Assembly (NCBI GenBank): GCA_011041895.1
Contig: DRAE01000124.1
Location: 1 to 25,116, forward strand
Direction of reading: 5' to 3'
Source of the DNA: Candidatus Bathyarchaeota archaeon
GTDB taxonomy: Archaea; Thermoproteota; DRAE01
Length of the DNA: 25,116 nucleotides
Part shown: positions 1 through 8,028 of the stretch, piece after piece
How positions within the stretch are numbered: the first letter of the stretch is position 1
How the letters are laid out: every line of letters begins with the position of its first letter
Notes under the pieces: model-generated
Databases searched by the model: none
Told to the model about the DNA's origin: nothing
Seen by the model: only the letters and a program-made list of their open reading frames with translations
Program-made: the position numbers and the translations under genes

Positions 1-597
1 CTGTATTCTAGCGGTTTCACTATAGTTTAAGATGTAAAGGAAGCCATCCAGTGAAGCAACTATGATCTCAGGCACACCATCTAGGTCAACATCCGCTACC
101 ATTGGAGAAGCTAAGACTACATCATTTGTAGAAAACCTGTAAATTTCCATCTCCTCGGTTTCCAGCAGATATATTGAGGCATCGTCGCATCCAACAATTA
201 TCTCGGGATAACCATCAAGATCTACATCAGCTACAGCTGGAGATGATCTAATATCATCCCCTAAGGGATAAGCAATTTCTAAGCTTCCATTACAGGATAT
301 AACTTTCAAAAGATCATCATTTCCACCAACTATAATCTCGTTCAAGCCATCTTTGTCGACGTCGAATATGGCTGGCGAGGACAATATTGGCCTATTAAAG
401 GAGAGACTTTTGTAGAAAGTCATTTTATTTATCGGGGTTTTAACTGAAGGTCTATCAGCTACTCCAGTATGTCTCAAATCGTGTCTGAACATTGGCCATA
501 TGGAGGCTCCATCTTGGGATGCCTTTGTAGGAGTCATAGCTAGAATTACGATTAAAAACGCTGTAGTCAACACTATGATCGTTGCTCTCCTAAGCAT
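1..597 (-). CDS. Secreted FG-GAP/VCBS beta-propeller protein, 5' part only
   Basis: Partial gene; its 3' end lies outside the window. The 199 visible codons start with ATG at 597. Residues 1 to about 26 form a signal peptide (MLRRA followed by a hydrophobic stretch). Residues 34-45 read WPMFRHDLRHTG, a motif common just after the signal peptide of archaeal repeat-propeller proteins. Three propeller blades follow, each with a DxDxDG-like calcium loop and an EIIV strand: DVDKDGLNEIIVG (79-91), DVDLDGYPEIIVG (124-136) and DVDLDGVPEIIVA (169-181). Such proteins act outside the cell, often in adhesion or as the sensor part of larger surface proteins; the specific role here is unknown. It lies 39 bases beyond the nuclease gene on the same strand but has its own TATA-like element, so the mRNA may be leaderless. 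The propeller call is firm; the function is not. Confidence 0.85.
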   Translation of the reverse strand, partial: MLRRATIIVLTTAFLIVILAMTPTKASQDGASIWPMFRHDLRHTGVADRPSVKTPINKMTFYKSLSFNRPILSSPAIFDVDKDGLNEIIVGGNDDLLKVISCNGSLEIAYPLGDDIRSSPAVADVDLDGYPEIIVGCDDASIYLLETEEMEIYRFSTNDVVLASPMVADVDLDGVPEIIVASLDGFLYILNYSETARIQ

Positions 598-622
598 CAA
601 ATAAACCATATCTATGGTAACG

Positions 623-631
623 TAAAATAAT
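623..631 (-). promoter_or_regulatory. TATA box of the propeller gene
   Basis: On the minus strand this reads ATTATTTTA, centred about 30 bases before the ATG at 597. That places the expected transcription start within a few bases of the ATG, a leaderless arrangement typical of archaea. No Shine-Dalgarno is seen. Confidence 0.4.
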
Positions 632-636
632 ATTCT

Positions 637-1362
637 CTATTCCTTATACTTGGAAACCAGAACTCTCTTACATTTTAAGGCTTTCTTAGGCCCTATTCCC
701 TGAACGTCTCCAAGCGGTGGATCCAGTTTCTCAGTTTTCCCCGTGGAAGTTATGTTTGCATTGGCAAGTGCATTTAAGGCCTTTATTGGAGTCCCGAACT
801 TTCTGAGAAGCTCCTTTGCAAGGTTTGGACCTATTCCGGGGAGACCGCATAGGAGAAATATCTGCTGCTCATGTATGCTAGAGAACTTTGGCTTAGACCT
901 TATAGTTGGAGTGCTTTTCTCCTTGATCTGCTCATGGTAGGCCATTCTATAGATTATGCCTGCAGTTGACATCGTGTTTGGAGATGGAAGCACTCTAACG
1001 TTAAAATTTAAAATTATACTTGACAACGCACCCCAGACACTAGACGCTGGAATCTTAGATATCTTGAATATCAGTGGAAGATATCCCTCCAAGATTAGAA
1101 CTGGTATTGGATAAGTTTCCCTCATACGTTTACATTCATCGAACAGACGCCCAGTATATATACTCGATATGAGATCTCCAACTGTTTTCCTCTCTACGCA
1201 TACCCTTTCACTTACAATGTAGTCTCCGACAAGAAGATTTTCCTCTATCACCTCTGCTCCCATCTCCTTTAAAAAGTGGATTACCCTTGATCTCCTCTCT
1301 CTTACGTCTGCATGTATGATAGGATGATTTTCTAAGGTGGATCTATTCTTTAGTCTGGGCAT
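637..1362 (-). CDS. xpf: XPF/ERCC4-family structure-specific nuclease (short form)
   Basis: Cuts branched DNA such as 3' flaps and fork structures in repair and replication restart. The 241-aa protein has an ERCC4 nuclease domain (about 14-140) with the signature GDYIV (46-50) followed by VERKTVGD (56-63), giving the metal-binding pattern GDx(n)ERKxxxD with D47, E57, R58, K59 and D63. Two helix-hairpin-helix elements follow: LPGIGPNLA (174-182) and VQGIGPKKA (220-228). There is no SF2 helicase domain; euryarchaeal Hef fuses one, while TACK archaea use this short form. Crenarchaeal XPF often ends in a PCNA-binding QxxLxxFF peptide, and none is visible here. The ATG has GGTGAA four bases upstream. 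The gene starts 31 bases after the subtilase stop and is probably co-transcribed with it, although no functional link is evident. Confidence 0.92.
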   Translation of the reverse strand: MPRLKNRSTLENHPIIHADVRERRSRVIHFLKEMGAEVIEENLLVGDYIVSERVCVERKTVGDLISSIYTGRLFDECKRMRETYPIPVLILEGYLPLIFKISKIPASSVWGALSSIILNFNVRVLPSPNTMSTAGIIYRMAYHEQIKEKSTPTIRSKPKFSSIHEQQIFLLCGLPGIGPNLAKELLRKFGTPIKALNALANANITSTGKTEKLDPPLGDVQGIGPKKALKCKRVLVSKYKE

Positions 1363-1393
1363 TTAGTTCACCAAAAATAAGGGAAGGGAAGAA

Positions 1394-4300
1394 TTAGGTT
1401 TCAGAGGCAGTCTCCGCCTTCCCGGATTCCTCAGGTTTTTCCGCTTTCTCTGGAGCCGCTGCCTCTGCTGCTTCCTCCGGTTTCTTTTTCCTCTTTTTAA
1501 GGAAGAAGATTATTGCAACTATGACTATTATGCCGACGAACACTATTCCGATCATGTGCACTGCCGTGAACCCGCTTACATCTATGTTCACTGTCCTATC
1601 AAGTGTTGCACCGTCGTTGTCCTCTACATGTATCTTTATCTTCCATGTTCCAGCCTTGTCGAATCTTATGTCAAACTCGATGGATACCTCTTCCATTGTA
1701 AGCGGCTTACTTCTTGACTTCACCCTCCTGCCATCTGGTGAGAACACTTCGACTTTAAGTGAGACAAGTCCATCATCTGTAGCTTTTATCACGATCGTCT
1801 CGGTCTTGCCGGCCATAGTGCTCTCTGGAACTTCTACATAGAGGGATGGCTCCTGGTTTGGAATTGTCAATACTCCAATGTTAAGTGAGGTAGCTCCAGC
1901 GATCACAGTTACATTGTATGTTCCAGCCTTGATCGTTCTTGGGATAACTATTGAAAGCGTATACTGTCCTGGGGACGTCATGTTCATTGTTGATTCATAA
2001 GCAACATATGCACCGCTCTTGAGAATTAGAAGAACGGTTCCCTCATATGGTGTTCCATCAGCCAATGACACTGAGACTGAAACCGTTAGTCTCTCTCCTC
2101 TCGCTATTTTCACCTGTCCAAGCTCTGGATTTGGCGTTATTACAGTTGGTAGCTGTAGTGGCTTTCTCAGGTATGTGAATAGATTGAATATAAGCTTCCA
2201 TGAGTCATTGTTGACTGTTACTCCGAGTGAGGATAGGAAAACGTCGTCGTCTCCAAAGGCTATGACGTTACCCTTGATTCCCTCTCCAGCTTCTGTACCA
2301 TTGTAGATTGCAAGTGCAACTGTTGCATGCCCCTCTCTTCTCGGGACTCTATCCTTGAGCTCTGATGGAGTCATCCAAGCCAGTATGTGCAGTCCAGGCT
2401 TGTTCTCTTCCGTGAAGAGTAGGCTTGAGTTTGATCCAAAGTATATTGCTGATATTCCTGCAAGTATTGGATGTGTTGCATCAATGTTGGTTATCTTAAT
2501 ACATCTGTTCCCGAACAGTCCATTCGGATATTTCTCTAGGTATTCTGGGCGTCCAGTTAAGTTCCATATCCATGGTGAGGTTATTGGATCGGATGTTAAT
2601 TCAACAATGTTGTTTAGCTCCATTGACTTCCAGTATATGCCGTATGGAGCAGTTGTCTCGTTCACGTATTCACAGAAGCATGCAAATGTCTTGAATATTG
2701 AAACATATTCTTTGGTGTCATACATTGGAATATATGTTCCACCTTCCTTGATGAATCTGAATATAGCTTGCTTTTCTGACTCGTCAAACTCCTTCTCAGG
2801 CTCTGGAACAACTAGTATATCCATTCTCTTCAGCTTAGCGTACTGGAGTGGATATATTGACTGCTCAACCCAGTATCCAAGCCTGTTTAGAATGACATAC
2901 ACGTAAATGTAATTTCCAAATATTGAGTCTGCAGCTGCTGGGCTATAGTCCTTGTCAGTGTCATGGTATAGATCCCATAGTAGGTATGTGTTTGAGACAA
3001 CTATTGGTGCAATTTCCTTGCTATAGATCAGCGTTCCATTTGCATATAAGCTTAGGGTTCCAGTATAGACTCCTATCTTTGTAGCGGTGGTGATTTTAAC
3101 ATGTACTTCAACGCATATCATGTCAGGATTAAGCACTCTCTCGCCATTTTGAGTTATGTACTTAGTATATGACTGGCCATTTGGATATGAAAACTCAATG
3201 ATCTCTGAGGCATTACCCTCGAGCGTTACAGTTACATCATGTACTTCTAGATAACTTGAATATATTGGAGCCCTGTAAATCTTGTCTCTTGGAATCGTTG
3301 CTATTTCGTCACAGGCCTTCTCCCAGTATGGGCCTCCTGGAAGAACGAACTCTAGCATCCTGTCTGGGAACATCTTTAACCTGTACGGGGTCTCCTTCAG
3401 CTTCTGTAGTGCAGCGTAGGCGTCAACTACACCTGCCCCCTCATACGTTGGGTCCATGCCTATTGTCCTTGCACCCTCTAGGAGGGCTGTTCTTATGGCC
3501 TCTGGATCAACGTAGCCATAGTTCTCCTTCATATACTGTACGAGAAGTGCACATACGGCTGCAACACATGGAGTTGCAAAGCTTGTTCCCGGCCATGCTT
3601 GGTAGTAGCTGTGGCCTGGAGCTGTAAAGTTTGTGTCTGCTCCCAGGACACATGCTGCTGGAGCGATGACATCTGGCTTCATCCATAAGTCATATGGTGT
3701 GTTAACCATGTATCCTGGTCCTGGAGATGACATTGCCCACATTCTTGGTGGGTTTCCTTCATTGTATGGGAAGCCTTCCTTGCATCCTCCAGCTGTTATA
3801 ACCCATGGATAGCATGCAGGTGAACCTACCCTATAGAATGGAGCTTGTGGATAATCCTGTGAACCAGCTGGGCCATCGTTCCCAGCTGCCACTACAATGA
3901 CTATTCCATGCATGTAAGCGTTCTTGATCGCCTCATCCAATGGGTTTCCTTCGAACCATAACCCTCCAAAGCTTAGGCTTATGACGTCAACTGGATCTTC
4001 GTAAACCAGTATCTCTAATCCTCTTACAATGTTGCTGAATGGAATTCCTCTAGTTGTTGATGCACATACCATTACGATTCCAGCATCTGGGGCAAGTCCT
4101 TTCTCTTCATGCTCCCAGTTCATTAACTTTGCAGCTGCTCCTGTTCCAGCTAGAATTGAGCATATGTGGGTGCCGTGTCCTGGTATGTCATATGGCGTTG
4201 GACTTCCAGCTACTAGGTCATGCCACCCGACTAACTTGTCAGCTATGTCTGGATGTCTTGCGTTTGCACCTGTGTCGATGACTCCTATTCGAACTCCCTT

Positions 4301-4813
4301 GCCAGTGTAGCCTTCATCCCATACCTCGAAGATGTGTAGATCCCTCTCGATCTCCCAGAGCTCCCACACTTCCTCTGGGACATTTTCAGTAATTATCTGC
4401 ATTGGCTTTCCTTCGTATAGTAGTTTAACTTCTCTATTGTAGGATATTGAGTAGGTCTCCGAGAGTTTGGCGATTTCAGTTATCTTTCCAGCGGGGACTT
4501 TACAGTAAATTCCTGGAATAATCTTGTAAACATGGTTTATGATGACACCATACTCTGTTTCAAGCTTGTTCAGAAGTTCAGATGTTGGATATTCATTGAA
4601 CATAACGATAGTTTCGATGTAGTCAAATGGCTTTGCCTTCGCAAGAATTTCCTTCAGCATTGGGTCGAGAATGGCTATTTTAGGCGGTTTCTTTGTGTAC
4701 TCTTTCACTGGAACACTTATCGCAGATGCGAAGGCTGTTACAGGAGTTGCCGAAATCACCAGTATAGCTAACAGTAGAAGAGATGCTATATATTTTCTCT
4801 CCGTCATGGGCAT
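1394..4813 (-). CDS. Membrane-anchored subtilisin-like serine protease (S8)
   Basis: A secreted peptidase held on the outer face of the membrane. From the ATG at 4813 (1139 aa): signal peptide about 1-30; an I9-like propeptide about 60-130; then the S8 catalytic domain with Asp180 (GVIDTGA), His213 (GHGTH), oxyanion Asn312 (AAGNDG) and Ser411 (GTSFATP), so the triad is complete. After about residue 470 come beta-rich segments, a Rossmann/GATase-like module (about 610-870, containing DILVVPEPE), Ig-like domains, one transmembrane helix (about 1086-1105), and a cytoplasmic tail starting KKRKKK and rich in Ala, Glu and Lys. A TTG at 4825 would extend the frame by four residues. I prefer ATG 4813 (or 4807) because the TATA box lies about 28 bases before it and only 16 before the TTG. 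Substrate unknown; general extracellular protein degradation is likely. Confidence 0.92.
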   Translation of the reverse strand: MPMTERKYIASLLLLAILVISATPVTAFASAISVPVKEYTKKPPKIAILDPMLKEILAKAKPFDYIETIVMFNEYPTSELLNKLETEYGVIINHVYKIIPGIYCKVPAGKITEIAKLSETYSISYNREVKLLYEGKPMQIITENVPEEVWELWEIERDLHIFEVWDEGYTGKGVRIGVIDTGANARHPDIADKLVGWHDLVAGSPTPYDIPGHGTHICSILAGTGAAAKLMNWEHEEKGLAPDAGIVMVCASTTRGIPFSNIVRGLEILVYEDPVDVISLSFGGLWFEGNPLDEAIKNAYMHGIVIVVAAGNDGPAGSQDYPQAPFYRVGSPACYPWVITAGGCKEGFPYNEGNPPRMWAMSSPGPGYMVNTPYDLWMKPDVIAPAACVLGADTNFTAPGHSYYQAWPGTSFATPCVAAVCALLVQYMKENYGYVDPEAIRTALLEGARTIGMDPTYEGAGVVDAYAALQKLKETPYRLKMFPDRMLEFVLPGGPYWEKACDEIATIPRDKIYRAPIYSSYLEVHDVTVTLEGNASEIIEFSYPNGQSYTKYITQNGERVLNPDMICVEVHVKITTATKIGVYTGTLSLYANGTLIYSKEIAPIVVSNTYLLWDLYHDTDKDYSPAAADSIFGNYIYVYVILNRLGYWVEQSIYPLQYAKLKRMDILVVPEPEKEFDESEKQAIFRFIKEGGTYIPMYDTKEYVSIFKTFACFCEYVNETTAPYGIYWKSMELNNIVELTSDPITSPWIWNLTGRPEYLEKYPNGLFGNRCIKITNIDATHPILAGISAIYFGSNSSLLFTEENKPGLHILAWMTPSELKDRVPRREGHATVALAIYNGTEAGEGIKGNVIAFGDDDVFLSSLGVTVNNDSWKLIFNLFTYLRKPLQLPTVITPNPELGQVKIARGERLTVSVSVSLADGTPYEGTVLLILKSGAYVAYESTMNMTSPGQYTLSIVIPRTIKAGTYNVTVIAGATSLNIGVLTIPNQEPSLYVEVPESTMAGKTETIVIKATDDGLVSLKVEVFSPDGRRVKSRSKPLTMEEVSIEFDIRFDKAGTWKIKIHVEDNDGATLDRTVNIDVSGFTAVHMIGIVFVGIIVIVAIIFFLKKRKKKPEEAAEAAAPEKAEKPEESGKAETASET

Positions 4814-4838
4814 CTCATTTTTCAATACTATTGAAGGC

Positions 4839-4846
4839 TATAAATG
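4839..4846. promoter_or_regulatory. Shared TATA element between the subtilase and tldD
   Basis: TATAAATG on the plus strand, reading CATTTATA on the minus strand, is the best TATA-like element in this 85-base divergent gap. It lies about 28 bases from the subtilase ATG (4813), consistent with a leaderless transcript. In the other direction it would start transcription near 4868, giving tldD a leader of about 30 bases. Dual use is an inference. Confidence 0.45.
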
Positions 4847-4885
4847 TTTATTGTTGACACAGACGTATTTTTAGATAGCTTCTTT

Positions 4886-4894
4886 AGGAGGAGG
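4886..4894 (+). promoter_or_regulatory. Strong Shine-Dalgarno of tldD
   Basis: AGGAGGAGG ends four bases before the ATG at 4899. It is the strongest purine-rich ribosome binding site in the window and fixes the tldD start. Confidence 0.75.
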
Positions 4895-4898
4895 TTTC

Positions 4899-6293
4899 AT
4901 GAAAGAAATGCTTGAAAAAACTGTTGAATATGCATTAAAGCTTGGAGCCGACTACGCTGACATAAGGGTGGAGAAGGTAGCTACCAGAGAGATAACAGCT
5001 TGTAAGGGGATAATAGAGAAGGCTGTAAGCGGCGTTGACTCTGGAGCTGCTATGAGAGTACTTGTAAACGGCGCATGGGGATATGCATCAACGTCAAGCA
5101 TAACTCTGGAAAGTTTGAAGGAAAGCTTTGAGAGAGCCGTTAAAATGGCTAGGGTTAACAGTGAAAAGCTTCCCGAGCATGAAAGGATAAAGCTTGCAGA
5201 CGTGAAAAACGTTGAAGACACTGTTAGGATAAAAGTGAGGAAAAGCTTAAATGCTATGGATATCTCGGAGAAAATATCATTCATACTCGAAGTTGATAAG
5301 GTGATTAGAGATCACAGTCCAAAAATTGTCAGCACAGACATAAGGTATGGGGACATGGTCGGGAAGAAGATTCTGTTGACAAGTGAGGGAACATTCATAG
5401 TCATGGATGTCAGTAGAGCGTATATCTCGATGACCGCTATCGCGAAAGAGGGCGCGCGCATCCAAAGCTATAGAACTAGGATTGGTGGCAAAGGTGGATT
5501 TGAAAAAATAGAAAGAGGAGATCCAGTGAGTGAAGCGAAGAGAGCGGCTTCAAAGGCTGTTGAAATGTTAAAGGCGAAGCCAGCCCCATCTGGAAGATTC
5601 ACGGTGATCGCTGATCCATTACATATTGGAGTCTTTGCACATGAGGCACTTGGACATGCATGTGAAGCTGACTTAGTTACTTCGGGGCAGTCAATTGTAG
5701 CTGGCAAGCTTGGAGAGCAGATTGGCTCCGAGGTAGTGACAATATATGATGACTCAACAGTCGACTTCTGGGGAAGCGAGAAATACGATGATGAAGGAGT
5801 TCCAACAAGGAAGAGAGTTCTAATCGAGAATGGAATATTAAAGGAGTACATTACCAACAGAGAGAGCGCTGCAAAACTTGGAGTTGAGCCGAATGGTGGA
5901 GGACGTGCAATGAACTACAATTACGCGCCTATAGTTAGGATGAGCAACACCTACGTAGCTCCAGGAGATTACTCGTTTGAGGAGCTCATAGAGGATATAA
6001 AGTATGGCATCTACGTCAAGGATTCAAGAGGAGGACAAGTTGACCCAGCCATGGGAACATTCCAGTTCAATGCGCAAGAGGCTTATCTCATTGAAAAGGG
6101 TGAGATAACTACGCCGCTACTGGATGTATCACTCAGCGGCTTAACCTTGGAGACCTTGAAGAACATAGACGCTGTTGGAAAGGATCTTAAATTGTCCATA
6201 GGGTTCTGTGGAAAGGGTGGTCAATATGTACCAGTTGGAACCGGTGGACCACATGTAAGGATTAAAGAGGTTGTTGTAGGAGGTATGAGATAA
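4899..6293 (+). CDS. tldD: TldD family metalloprotease subunit
   Basis: Catalytic subunit of the TldD/TldE heterodimeric zinc protease, a cytoplasmic enzyme that degrades unfolded peptides threaded into a narrow central channel and in bacteria also matures microcins and CcdA. The 464-aa protein has the HExxxH zinc motif at 248-253 (HEALGH) and the C-terminal CGKGGQYVPVGTGGP block at 437-451, whose Cys is the third zinc ligand in this family. The length is normal for TldD. It is followed without a gap by tldE: the stop TAA at 6291-6293 directly abuts the tldE ATG, so the two are translationally coupled, as expected for equimolar partners. The natural substrate in archaea is not known. Confidence 0.96.
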   Translation: MKEMLEKTVEYALKLGADYADIRVEKVATREITACKGIIEKAVSGVDSGAAMRVLVNGAWGYASTSSITLESLKESFERAVKMARVNSEKLPEHERIKLADVKNVEDTVRIKVRKSLNAMDISEKISFILEVDKVIRDHSPKIVSTDIRYGDMVGKKILLTSEGTFIVMDVSRAYISMTAIAKEGARIQSYRTRIGGKGGFEKIERGDPVSEAKRAASKAVEMLKAKPAPSGRFTVIADPLHIGVFAHEALGHACEADLVTSGQSIVAGKLGEQIGSEVVTIYDDSTVDFWGSEKYDDEGVPTRKRVLIENGILKEYITNRESAAKLGVEPNGGGRAMNYNYAPIVRMSNTYVAPGDYSFEELIEDIKYGIYVKDSRGGQVDPAMGTFQFNAQEAYLIEKGEITTPLLDVSLSGLTLETLKNIDAVGKDLKLSIGFCGKGGQYVPVGTGGPHVRIKEVVVGGMR

Positions 6294-7652
6294 ATGAGAG
6301 TGTTAGATGCATGTAAGAAGGCTGTGAAGTATGCTGAACAGCTTGGAGTCGATGAATGTGAAGCTTTTGCATCCTATTACAAGGTGACTAACATTGAAAT
6401 CGAGAAGATGCATATAAAGTCTGCATACACTAGATCCATTGGAGGAATAGGTGTAAGGGTTGTAAAGGATAGGAAAGTTGGATTCTCATATACGAATACG
6501 GTGCATATGAGAAACATTAAAAAAGCTGTTGAAGATGCATTGTCCATAGCCAACACTAGGAAACCTGATGAACGATGGAGGAATCTGCCATCTCCTGAAA
6601 GGTATCCAGTGGTTAGAAAGCTATATGACAAAGGAGTAAAGAGCCTAGAGTCTGATAGGCTTGTGGAGATGGCTCTTGAAATGATAGATACTGCCAAGGA
6701 TGTCAACAAGAAGGTTGCATCGATGAGCGGCTCCGTTGTTGCTGGATACTCTGTTAAGGCCATTGTAAACTCTCAGGGCATTGAATGCATTGACAGGGGG
6801 ACAGTAATCGGTGGAGGACTCTATGTCATATCAAGGGATGGAGGAGATGTTGGGGTAGGCTATGACTTTGACGTTAAGCGTACATTGAGGGAGTTTGACC
6901 ACATTGAGCCTTCCAAGAGCGCCTCTGAAATCTCGATGAAGCACCTAGGCAAGAGGAAAATTGAAGGGGGGAAGATGACCATAGTTCTCCATCCATTTGC
7001 AGTCGCTGACCTTCTAAGTAACATCTTTGCCCCAGAGATTCAGGGTGATAGGGCATACAAGAAGCAGACCCCATACGCTGACAGGATTGGAGAGAAGGTT
7101 GCATCTGGAAAGCTGACGATAATAGATGATGGAACGTATTCTGGAGGATATGCATCGGCTAAATTCGATGCAGAGGGAGTTCCAACAAAGAGAACCGTGA
7201 TAATAAGCAGAGGACGTCTAATGAACTTCATATACAATAGCTACTGGGCAAATGTTGTTGGAAAAGAGAGTACTGGAAACGCTGTTAGGAAAACTGCTCT
7301 TGGAAACGATTACAGTGTTGAGCCAACAGTTGGCATAAGCAACTTGATCGTTAAACCGTCAAAGTATAGCTTAGATGAGATGATCTCTGACATCAAGAAT
7401 GGACTGTACTGTATAACGCTGCTTGGAAGCCATACAGCAAACCCGGAGACTGGAACATTTTCAGTAGTTGCATATGTTGCATTTAAGATCGAGAATGGAG
7501 AGATCGCTTATCCAGTTAAACAGGCGATGATAGCTGGGAAGCTTCCAGAGCTACTGTTAAAGAATGTGGACGTGGTTGGCTCAGAGGTTAGGATGGTCTA
7601 CAACGTTATTACACCACACATTAGCTTCAGGAACGTGACTGTAAGCTGCTAA
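6294..7652 (+). CDS. tldE: TldE/PmbA family protease partner subunit
   Basis: Non-catalytic partner of TldD in the heterodimeric peptidase. The 452-aa protein shares the TldD/PmbA fold, but the region aligned with the zinc motif reads VLHPFAVADLLSN and lacks HExxxH, as in known TldE/PmbA proteins. Conserved landmarks include the DDGTYSGGYASAKFDAEG block and a late ETGTFS segment. The ribosome site GGAGGT lies inside the end of tldD, 12 bases before the ATG, which immediately follows the tldD stop. Its own stop overlaps the convergent modE-like stop by four bases, so no terminator can fit between the two coding regions. Confidence 0.95.
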   Translation: MRVLDACKKAVKYAEQLGVDECEAFASYYKVTNIEIEKMHIKSAYTRSIGGIGVRVVKDRKVGFSYTNTVHMRNIKKAVEDALSIANTRKPDERWRNLPSPERYPVVRKLYDKGVKSLESDRLVEMALEMIDTAKDVNKKVASMSGSVVAGYSVKAIVNSQGIECIDRGTVIGGGLYVISRDGGDVGVGYDFDVKRTLREFDHIEPSKSASEISMKHLGKRKIEGGKMTIVLHPFAVADLLSNIFAPEIQGDRAYKKQTPYADRIGEKVASGKLTIIDDGTYSGGYASAKFDAEGVPTKRTVIISRGRLMNFIYNSYWANVVGKESTGNAVRKTALGNDYSVEPTVGISNLIVKPSKYSLDEMISDIKNGLYCITLLGSHTANPETGTFSVVAYVAFKIENGEIAYPVKQAMIAGKLPELLLKNVDVVGSEVRMVYNVITPHISFRNVTVSC

Positions 7653-7987
7653 ACAAGCTCCTCCATTTTCTTTTCTATCGTTTCCTCAACCGCTTTTTGG
7701 AGTTCGTTAAATATTCTGAGAAGTCTCCTTCCCTCACTGGTTATATATGTTCGCCCCTTTTCAACGCCTCCGCGCCTAGTATCCACTATCCTTATTTCAT
7801 ATGCTTTCTCAGCTCTCTTTATAAGCGACCACGCATGCTTATATGAGATGCCAAGTTTTTTAGAGGCCTCCTTAAGGGAATTAGTTTCCTCTATGGCTTC
7901 TAGAATTCTTGCCGCTCCAGCTCCTATTATGTATTCTCCGTTTTCGTTTTCTAGCCATATTTTAAATCGTGGGACGAGTTTTGCCAT
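7649..7987 (-). CDS. ModE N-terminal-type winged-helix regulator
   Basis: A 112-aa DNA-binding protein matching the N-terminal LysR-like winged-helix domain of ModE, the molybdate-responsive regulator. Recognisable features are a short lead-in, IGAGAARILEAIEETNSL (21-38), the recognition helix region ISYKHAWSLIKRAEK (47-61), and the wing with RRGG (71-74) followed by LT-like YITSEG (81-86). The C-terminal TOBE (molybdate/tungstate-binding) domains of bacterial ModE are absent, as is usual in archaea, so the effector is uncertain. No molybdate or tungstate transporter or cofactor genes lie nearby. The gene converges on tldE with a four-base overlap and diverges from the tRNA methyltransferase gene with a 41-base gap. 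A plausible TATA box about 31 bases upstream suggests a very short leader. Confidence 0.85.
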   Translation of the reverse strand: MAKLVPRFKIWLENENGEYIIGAGAARILEAIEETNSLKEASKKLGISYKHAWSLIKRAEKAYEIRIVDTRRGGVEKGRTYITSEGRRLLRIFNELQKAVEETIEKKMEELV

Positions 7988-7990
7988 GAC

Positions 7991-8022
7991 TAAATAAATG
8001 CTGTTTTTGACCTGATATATAT
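7991..8022. promoter_or_regulatory. Divergent promoter region, modE-like gene and trmI
   Basis: Two interlocked TATA-like elements are present. TAAATAAA at 7991-7998 would start plus-strand transcription near 8021, eight bases before the trmI ATG. ATATATAT at 8015-8022 would start minus-strand transcription near 7991, about four bases before the ATG at 7987. Each element lies in the start region of the opposite gene, so use of one promoter could exclude the other. Confidence 0.4.
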
Positions 8023-8028
8023 GTTGAG

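Noticed and set aside
1363..1393. T-rich tract after the subtilase as a terminator
   Set aside because: It contains the ribosome site of the next gene (GGTGAA four bases before the xpf ATG), so read-through into xpf is more likely.
2355..2906. Long open frame on the plus strand opposite the subtilase (183 codons)
   Set aside because: It lies fully antisense to a convincing protease gene, has no ribosome site and reads as low-complexity Ser/Pro/Ile translation. Other antisense frames in the window were dismissed for the same reasons.
4814..4825. TTG start for the subtilase at 4825
   Set aside because: The TATA box would be only 16 bases away, and the ATG codons at 4813 and 4807 sit at the normal distance and directly before the signal peptide.
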